A stretch of 64,000 nt of DNA from positions 1,054,001 to 1,118,000 of the forward strand of contig JBPPLN010000001.1 of the NCBI GenBank assembly GCA_051920445.1, read 5' to 3'. Below the pieces are notes generated by a model, which searched no databases, was not told the origin of the DNA, and worked only from the letters and a program-made list of their open reading frames with translations. The position numbers and the translations under genes are program-made. Position 1 is the stretch's first letter. The number at the start of each line of letters is the position of its first letter. The stretch comes from CAG-177 sp003514385. Its GTDB lineage: Bacteria; Bacillota; Clostridia; Oscillospirales; Acutalibacteraceae. Below, piece by piece: positions 58,779-64,000 of this stretch.

Positions 58779-60023
58779 TTGAAACTGACACGACACAATG
58801 GGCGCTCCGGCAAGCATGGCACCTATAATCCCCGCCACAATGACCGCCGGTTCGATGTGGAGAACAGCGAACACATTGACGCAGAACGGGCAAGGCAAAA
58901 TGTCTACTGGGACTGCTACCGGGGCTTTACGACACACGAGTTCCGGGAGAACCCGGAGCAGCCGGATTTCAGCTTTGAGGAAATCGAGCGGATGTACTAC
59001 TACGAGCATTACGGCGGCCATGTGGAGGCCCAGAACGCCCGGAATGAGAAAACCCGGCACACGGAGCGCAACCGCACCGTGGAGGACTTGCTGAAAAACA
59101 ACAAGACCTGCCCGGAGGAAAGCATCTACCAGATCGGCACGATGGGAGAATCCGTCCCGCCGGACACGCTTTTTTCCATCGTCAATGAGTTTTATGAGGA
59201 ATTTGAGCGCCGCTTCGGTTCCCATATCCACATCCTGGACTGGGCGCTCCATCTGGACGAGGGGACGCCCCACATCCATGAGCGGCACGTCTTTGACTGT
59301 GAGAACCGCTACGGGGAACTGTGTCCCCAGCAGGAAAAGGCGCTGGAAGAACTGGGCATCCCTCTCCCAAACCCTGAGAAGCCCAAAGGCCGGAACAACA
59401 ACCGCAAGCAGACCTTTGATGCGGTTTGCCGGACGATTCTGTTTGACATCGCCAGACGGCATGGGCTACATCTGGATCAGGAGCCGTCCTACGGCGGGCG
59501 GGACTATCTGGAAAAACAGGATTATATCCTGATGAAACAGAAGGAGCAACTGGCGGCGCAGGAGCAGAAGCTGGAAGAACTGACGCTCAAAATTGAGGAC
59601 GTGGAGACACTGTTAGATGATGTTTCCGATGCGGCCTATGACAAGGCGGTGGAGGTGGTGACCGATACCGTCCGGCAGGAGACGCACAAGGAAGATATTC
59701 GTCTGGTGGAGGAATCGAAAAAATGGGTGCTTTCGCCGGAGCGCAAAGCTCCAAAGAAGGAACGTGAGTATGCCGCTGAGCGTCTGGATGGGGTCATTAC
59801 CAAAATCAAAAACGCCATGCAGCACGCTCTGGCGAAAATCCAGCGGACGCTGATGCAGCCGGAAGTCAAGCAAGCCGGGAAGGAGCAGGTCAAGAAGAAA
59901 GCCAAAGAATCCATTATGGATATTCTGGCAAAGGCAAAAATTAACGCTGACCGGGATAACCGGGAGCGTTGGGAACGTGAGGGGCGAATCGCCCCGACCA
60001 AAAAGAACGATATAGAGTTGTAA
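58779..60023 (+). CDS. MobV (Pre/Mob) family relaxase
   Basis: A 414-residue relaxase. The MobV metal-binding motif is DWALHLDEGTPHIHERHVF near residue 160, and an N-terminal HNGRSGKHGTYNPRHNDRR is typical of the Tn4451 TnpZ-like branch. The C-terminal third (about 245-414) is a coiled coil and basic. It starts at TTG 58779 behind GGAGG. This family differs from the MobQ relaxase of element 1, so the mobilization module has been exchanged between otherwise matching backbones. Confidence 0.9.
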   Translation: MKLTRHNGRSGKHGTYNPRHNDRRFDVENSEHIDAERARQNVYWDCYRGFTTHEFRENPEQPDFSFEEIERMYYYEHYGGHVEAQNARNEKTRHTERNRTVEDLLKNNKTCPEESIYQIGTMGESVPPDTLFSIVNEFYEEFERRFGSHIHILDWALHLDEGTPHIHERHVFDCENRYGELCPQQEKALEELGIPLPNPEKPKGRNNNRKQTFDAVCRTILFDIARRHGLHLDQEPSYGGRDYLEKQDYILMKQKEQLAAQEQKLEELTLKIEDVETLLDDVSDAAYDKAVEVVTDTVRQETHKEDIRLVEESKKWVLSPERKAPKKEREYAAERLDGVITKIKNAMQHALAKIQRTLMQPEVKQAGKEQVKKKAKESIMDILAKAKINADRDNRERWEREGRIAPTKKNDIEL

Positions 60024-60071
60024 GGCATCTGATTTTCTGTGAAAACCGGATGCCTTTTTCTCTGTCTGGAG

Positions 60072-60725
60072 GTGAGAAAATCGAATGTGTTTGAAGCGGT
60101 GAAGCAGGCTGTCCCCACAAGGCAGGCTGCGGAATCTTATGGGATACAGCTCGGCAGGAACGGGATGGCCTGCTGTCCCTTCCATGATGACAAACATCCC
60201 AGCATGAAGGTTGACCGCCGGTTCCACTGCTTCGGCTGTCAGGCGGACGGGGATGTGATTGATTTTACCGCCCGTCTGTTCGGGCTGAACAAGAAAGATG
60301 CGGCCTTGAAGCTGGCGGAGGATTTCTCGGTCGGCTTTGACGCTAAAGGCCATGACCCGCCCCGCAGGAAGCCGGTCAAGCGAAAAATCAGCGAGGAACT
60401 GCGCTACCGGCAGGCGGAACAGAAATGTTTCCGGGTGTTGTGCGATTATCTGCATCTGCTGGAACGCTGGGAGAAGGAATATGCCCCGCAGACGCTGGAG
60501 GAAGCATGGAACCCGCTGTTTGTGGAGGCCCTGCAAAAAAAGCCGTACACGGAGTATCTGCTGGATATTCTGCTGTCCGGCAGTATGGAGGAACGGGCCT
60601 GCGTGGTCGCTGAGTATGGAAAAGAGGTGAGGAAGATTGAGCAGCGAATATCAGAGTTTACCGCCAGCCACCCGGCAGGCCGTCATGAGCGCAGCCGAAG
60701 CTTTAGCGCCGGAGCAGAGCGTTGA
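60072..60725 (+). CDS. CHC2 zinc-finger DNA primase-like protein
   Basis: About 217 residues, homologous to the element 1 protein at 52219: NVFEAVKQAVPTRQAAESYGI, CCPFHDDKHPSMKV, FHCFGCQADGDVIDF. No polymerase domain. The start is uncertain: no in-frame ATG exists. GTG at 60072 lies inside the GGAGGTGA ribosome binding site, while GTG at 60087 is 11 bases behind it and matches the homologue's second codon better. An ATG at 60085 is out of frame. It overlaps vapE by 89 bp. Confidence 0.87.
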   Translation: MRKSNVFEAVKQAVPTRQAAESYGIQLGRNGMACCPFHDDKHPSMKVDRRFHCFGCQADGDVIDFTARLFGLNKKDAALKLAEDFSVGFDAKGHDPPRRKPVKRKISEELRYRQAEQKCFRVLCDYLHLLERWEKEYAPQTLEEAWNPLFVEALQKKPYTEYLLDILLSGSMEERACVVAEYGKEVRKIEQRISEFTASHPAGRHERSRSFSAGAER

Positions 60726-62043
60726 CGAGGTGCGGGAAGGCCTTTCTGTCACGGAGAAGGGCCAGCCCGCCAACACCATCGGCAACTGCCGGACGGTGTT
60801 CTGCCATGACCCTCTCCTGCGGGACGCCATCCGGCTGAACCTCCTGACTGACCGGGTGGACATCGTGCGGGATTTGGGCTGGCGCAGGAACACCAGCGCC
60901 CTGACGGATACGGATGTGAAGTATCTGCTTCTCTATTTTGAGCAGAACTACGGCCTAACCAGCGAGAAGAAAATGACGGCGGCGCTCTCCATCGTGGCGA
61001 ATGAGAACTGCTACCATCCCATACAGGACGTGCTGAACGGCCTTGTGTGGGACGGGACGCCCCGCATCCGCTCCTGTCTCCATCACTTCTTAGGTGCAGA
61101 AGTCAGCGATTATGTAGAGGAAATGTTAAAACACTTCCTGCTGGGAGCCATCCGGCGGGTGTTTTCTCCCGGCTCCAAATACGAGGAAATGCTCTGTCTG
61201 GTGGGCGGACAGGGGGCTGGCAAGTCCAGCTTCTTCCGCCTGCTGGCGATCCGGGACGAGTGGTTCTCCGATGACCTGAAAAAGCTGGACGATGACCGGG
61301 TATTTTTGAAGCTGCAAGGCCACTGGATCATTGAGATGTCAGAGATGCTGGCCACCAGCAGCGCCAAAAGCATAGAGGAAATCCGCTCGTTCATCAGTCG
61401 CCAGAAGGAAACCTACCGCACACCCTATGAGGCCCAGCCCAAAGACCGGCTGCGGCAGTGCGTGTTCGGCGGTTCATCCAACACGCTGGACTTCCTGCCC
61501 CTTGACCGGGCCGGGAACCGGCGTTTCCTTCCCATCATGATTTACCCGGAGAAAGCGGAGGTTCACATTTTGGAGGACGAGGACGCTTCCAGAGCCTACC
61601 TGTTGCAGGTCTGGGCGGAGGCCATGACCATCTATCGCAGCGGGAAGTATTCCATGAAATTCAGCAAGTCCATCCAGCGGCAGCTTGTGGAGGTGCAGAA
61701 AGATTTCATGCCGGAGGACACGGAGGCCGGTCAAATACAGGGCTTTCTGGAACATTATACCGGCAGCATGGTCTGTTCCAAACAGCTTTTTAAGGAGGCA
61801 TTGGGCCACACCTATGACGAGCCGAAGCGGTGGCAGCTTCACAATATCAACGAGATCATGAATACAGTGGTGACGGGCTGGAAGCCATTCTCCAATCCGA
61901 GGATGTTCGCCGGATACGGCAGGCAGAAGGGCTGGGAACGGGACGTTTCCGGCAACGAACTGCCCGGCAACGAAGATGGATTTGTGGAACTGAGCGAGGA
62001 AGAATGCCGCCAGTTGGAGCTTCCGAAGGAGTGGATCGCCTGA
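60637..62043 (+). CDS. VapE-like (virulence-associated E) SF3-type helicase
   Basis: A 468-residue homologue of the element 1 helicase: Walker A LVGGQGAGKSSFFRLL, HWIIEMSEMLATSSAKSIEEI, QCVFGGSSNTLDFLPLDRAGNRRF. It starts at TTG 60637 after GAGGTGAGG, inside the primase gene, exactly as in element 1. The iteron array begins 12 bp behind its stop. Confidence 0.93.
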   Translation: MSSEYQSLPPATRQAVMSAAEALAPEQSVDEVREGLSVTEKGQPANTIGNCRTVFCHDPLLRDAIRLNLLTDRVDIVRDLGWRRNTSALTDTDVKYLLLYFEQNYGLTSEKKMTAALSIVANENCYHPIQDVLNGLVWDGTPRIRSCLHHFLGAEVSDYVEEMLKHFLLGAIRRVFSPGSKYEEMLCLVGGQGAGKSSFFRLLAIRDEWFSDDLKKLDDDRVFLKLQGHWIIEMSEMLATSSAKSIEEIRSFISRQKETYRTPYEAQPKDRLRQCVFGGSSNTLDFLPLDRAGNRRFLPIMIYPEKAEVHILEDEDASRAYLLQVWAEAMTIYRSGKYSMKFSKSIQRQLVEVQKDFMPEDTEAGQIQGFLEHYTGSMVCSKQLFKEALGHTYDEPKRWQLHNINEIMNTVVTGWKPFSNPRMFAGYGRQKGWERDVSGNELPGNEDGFVELSEEECRQLELPKEWIA

Positions 62044-62055
62044 AAATGGCGGTCT

Positions 62056-62273
62056 GTTGCCGGGATGGTTGCCACTTGGTTGCCGGGTTCGTTGCCGGGG
62101 ATTTCCCTGTCTGGATACGGAAAAAACCAGTAAATAAGGGATATTTTAATATTTATCATTATCTCCGGCAACGAAAGCAACGAGATTTTTCAAGAAAATT
62201 CACAAAGTAAGATTTGCAGGCCAGACGGTAGTTTACAGGTTTTTAGAGGTTCGTTGCCGGACTTCGTTGCCGG
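62056..62273. repeat. Iteron array, candidate replication origin of element 2
   Basis: Eight GTTGCC(GG) copies: direct at 62056, 62068, 62079 and 62091 (steps 12, 11, 12), inverted at 62168 and 62177 (step 9), direct at 62253 and 62266 (step 13). The AT-rich stretch ATATTTTAATATTTATCATT (62141-62160) lies before the inverted pair. Spacing within each group equals that in element 1 although the surrounding sequence differs. Confidence 0.8.
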
Positions 62274-62310
62274 TGCTGCCGTTCGGCCTGTCTCTCTATG
62301 GAGGTAGCCT

Positions 62311-62478
62311 ATGGAAAAAAGCAAAAATCAGAAGAATAAAGTCCGTTTTGTGGTGGTGCGGGAGTTCTCCGGGGAGAAGTCCATGCGGGAAGCCTTTGAG
62401 CAGCTCATTGAGCGCCAGACCTGCGAACACTTCGAGGAATGGCGTCATCAGCGGGAAATGGCAGAAAAAGCTGCGTAA
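62311..62478 (+). CDS. Small protein in the TnpW position
   Basis: A 55-residue basic helical protein (EKSKNQKNKVRFVVVREFSG ... MREAFEQLIERQT). It holds the place of TnpW at the end of the backbone but shares only the general pattern with the element 1 protein (a beta strand, then SG/SK and a helix). TGGAGG precedes the ATG. It lies between the iterons and the recombinase gene. Confidence 0.65.
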   Translation: MEKSKNQKNKVRFVVVREFSGEKSMREAFEQLIERQTCEHFEEWRHQREMAEKAA

Positions 62479-62483
62479 AAACG

Positions 62484-62512
62484 GTTGATTCAGGGACGGG
62501 GACATGGTACTA
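62484..62512 (+). promoter_or_regulatory. Promoter proposed for the element 2 recombinase
   Basis: TTGATT (62485-62490), 17-bp spacer, TACTAT (62508-62513). TATAAT overlaps four bases further (62511-62516). Unlike in element 1, a full promoter is present in the integrated state. Confidence 0.5.
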
Positions 62513-62550
62513 TAATGGTATCGTGTCCCTGTTCATAGAAGGAGAACGCT

Positions 62551-64000
62551 ATGAGCAGGAAAAAACAAGTCTATGAAAAAATCACCGCTCTCTACTGCCG
62601 TATTTCTCTGGATGACGGCGGCGACAATGAGAGCATGAGCATCAGCAACCAGAAACTCATGCTCCGGGACTTCGCAGAAAAGCATGGGATGTTCCAGTAT
62701 GAGTATTATGTGGATGACGGCTATACGGGTCGCAATTTCAACCGCCCCTCGTTCCAGCGCATGATCGCTGACATTGAGGCGGGGAAAATCGGCTGCGTCA
62801 TCACGAAAGACCTATCGAGGCTCGGTAGGAATTATATCGAAGCTGGCAGCTATATCGAAATCTTTTTCCCCAAACACAATGTACGCTATATCGCCGTCAC
62901 GGACGGTGTGGACAGCCTGACCCGTCAGGAAATGGACATCACGCCCTTTAAGAATATCCTGAACGATATGTACAGCCGGGATATTTCCAAAAAGGTGCTG
63001 GCGGGACGCATGACCCGTTCCCGGCAGGGAAAGTTCTGCGGCGGGCAGCCGCCTCTTGGCCTGATGCGTGACCCGGAGGACAAAGGGCATCTGATCCTTG
63101 ACCCGGAGACTGCGCCGGTGATCCGAAAAATCTATGATATGGCACTGGACGGCTGGGGCTGTATGCGGATCGCAAAGCAGCTCATGGATGATAAAATCCC
63201 CATCACCAGAGTAAAAAGCAATACAGAATGTGACGTGAACTACTATTCATGGGGGAGCGCAAGGATCAGCCATATCCTGAGAAATCCCTTTTATAAAGGC
63301 GCACATCTTGTCTGCCGGACACACCAGAAAGGCATCCGCTCCAACACTTATGACATTATCCCCCGTGAGGATTGGGAGGTCATCGAGGGCTGCCACGAAG
63401 CGATTGTGACGCCGGAGGAATGGGAACAGGTACAGGACATCATTGACCGCAGGCCAACCATTATGAAAGGCAACGCCTGCCCCTTCTATAACCTGTTCCA
63501 CGGGCTTGTCTACTGCGCCACCTGCGGGAAGTCCATGCAGGTGCGGTATGAAAAGGTCGGCAGAACCGGGAAGAACCGCTTCACCGGCGAAATGCGGGAG
63601 CCGATTGACAGGGCATACTATATCTGCCAGACTTACAACCGGCTGGGCAAGAACGCCTGTACCAGCCACAAGATTGAGGCAAGGGATTTGTACAATCTGG
63701 TGCTGAAGGATATACAGGAATTGGCGGCGCAGGCCATGAAGGACGCCGATGCGTTCTACCAGCGGCTCAGCAGCCGGATGGAGCGCCGGTATCTGGTGGA
63801 CGCTTCCCAGACAGAGAAGGAACGGAAACGGCTGGAAGACCGGAATCAGGAAATTGACGGGATGTTTTTGAGCCTGTACACCGATAAGGCCAAAGGCGTC
63901 CTCACCGAGCAGCGGTTTATGAAGCTGACGGCGGCGCTGGAACAGGAGCAGGAAGCCAATCAGAAACGCCTGCACGATCTGGCGGTGATGCAGAGCCGGG
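62551..64000 (+). CDS. Large serine recombinase, cut by the window end
   Basis: At least 483 residues, open to the window edge. Catalytic Ser19 is in LYCRISLDDGGDNES, with GCVITKDLSRLGRNYIEAGSY in the resolvase domain. The recombinase domain has FCGGQPPLGLMRDPED and ISHILRNPFYKGAHL, and the zinc ribbon is LVYCATCGKSMQV ... CQTYNRLGKNACTSH, with a coiled coil starting at about 395. AGAAGGAGA precedes the ATG. It is probably the integrase of element 2, placed at the right end. It belongs to a different branch from the element 1 enzyme, with no sign yet of the DPEA repeat tail. Confidence 0.94.
   Translation, partial: MSRKKQVYEKITALYCRISLDDGGDNESMSISNQKLMLRDFAEKHGMFQYEYYVDDGYTGRNFNRPSFQRMIADIEAGKIGCVITKDLSRLGRNYIEAGSYIEIFFPKHNVRYIAVTDGVDSLTRQEMDITPFKNILNDMYSRDISKKVLAGRMTRSRQGKFCGGQPPLGLMRDPEDKGHLILDPETAPVIRKIYDMALDGWGCMRIAKQLMDDKIPITRVKSNTECDVNYYSWGSARISHILRNPFYKGAHLVCRTHQKGIRSNTYDIIPREDWEVIEGCHEAIVTPEEWEQVQDIIDRRPTIMKGNACPFYNLFHGLVYCATCGKSMQVRYEKVGRTGKNRFTGEMREPIDRAYYICQTYNRLGKNACTSHKIEARDLYNLVLKDIQELAAQAMKDADAFYQRLSSRMERRYLVDASQTEKERKRLEDRNQEIDGMFLSLYTDKAKGVLTEQRFMKLTAALEQEQEANQKRLHDLAVMQSR

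Larger units (their letters stand above)
36697..64000. mobile_element. Integrative conjugative element (ICE), incomplete, with nested insertions
   Basis: It begins at the tRNA-Arg attachment fragment and includes an excisionase-like gene, a replication-initiator-like gene, pcfB and traG/virD4. These are the left-end genes of Tn1549/CTn-like conjugative transposons. The integrase and most transfer genes are not in the window. traG is split by two Tn4451-like elements, which make up nearly all of the remaining sequence. Confidence 0.8.
55621..64000. mobile_element. Tn4451-like integrative mobilizable element 2, inserted in traG (incomplete)
   Basis: It begins at a GA dinucleotide (55621-55622) inside traG and runs past the window. 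Backbone: TnpV, DUF6809-like, XRE regulator, TTRAP, small protein, oriT region, MobV relaxase, CHC2 primase, VapE, iterons, TnpW-position gene, serine recombinase. The gene order is a circular permutation of element 1, with the recombinase last instead of first. GC content is higher than in element 1. Confidence 0.85.

Noticed and set aside
58350..58828. Open frames of 97-142 codons in the element 2 transfer-origin region
   Set aside because: They arise from GC-rich tandem repeats, lack ribosome binding sites, and one runs into the start of the relaxase in another frame.

Overview
The window is a piece of a low-to-mid GC Firmicute genome, most likely a gut Clostridia member (Oscillospirales/Ruminococcaceae type). 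Grounds: strong GGAGG-type ribosome binding sites, a T-box leader, a yybP-ykoY riboswitch, a type III glutamine synthetase, MarR- and TetR-controlled small operons, and Tn4451-like mobile elements typical of this group. The genus cannot be fixed from sequence reading alone.

Positions 1-36150 are ordinary chromosome. They hold cell-wall and DNA-repair genes (mltG, mfd), wecB, a ThuA-like protein, an RlmD-type rRNA methyltransferase, several GNAT acetyltransferases, the ktrB-ktrA potassium system behind a manganese-type riboswitch and terminator, a secreted beta-helix protein, a PnuC transporter with a leader attenuator, a MarR-ABC-ABC exporter operon, a TetR gene facing a permuted-papain-like protein, a nucleotide operon pyrG-purF-purC-carA-carB, glnN, and asnB behind an asparagine T-box. 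Several leaders have promoter-terminator architecture, including two candidate small RNAs and an early terminator in the glnN leader. A MITE-like repeat sits behind mfd, and a 188-bp hairpin-rich repeat occurs twice behind asnB.

At 36697-36740 lies the 3' part of a tRNA-Arg(CCT) gene, cut at the anticodon loop, on the minus strand. This marks the end of an integrative conjugative element (ICE) that fills the rest of the window and runs past it. Its visible genes are an excisionase-like HTH protein, a conserved hypothetical, a DnaD-like/DUF6017-type protein, PcfB and the coupling ATPase TraG/VirD4.

traG is broken twice. The first insertion (about 39841-54616) is a 14.8-kb Tn4451-like mobilizable element: large serine recombinase, TnpV, TTRAP, a sigma-factor/ABC-exporter cargo, a frameshifted XRE regulator, a group IIC-like intron, a MobQ relaxase with a recognisable oriT, CHC2 primase, VapE helicase, an iteron array and a TnpW-position protein. 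Joining its flanks restores the traG frame exactly. Joining its two ends builds a perfectly spaced promoter (TTGACA, 17 bp, TACAAT) in front of the recombinase. The second insertion starts at about 55621 and runs beyond 64000. It carries the same backbone (TnpV, TTRAP, CHC2 primase, VapE, iteron array, small TnpW-position gene, serine recombinase) but a MobV relaxase. Both elements have the same eight-copy GTTGCCG array directly behind vapE, with nearly identical internal spacing. This is the best candidate here for an undescribed system: a conserved primase-helicase-iteron replication module in mobilizable transposons that parasitise, and disable, the coupling protein of their host ICE.
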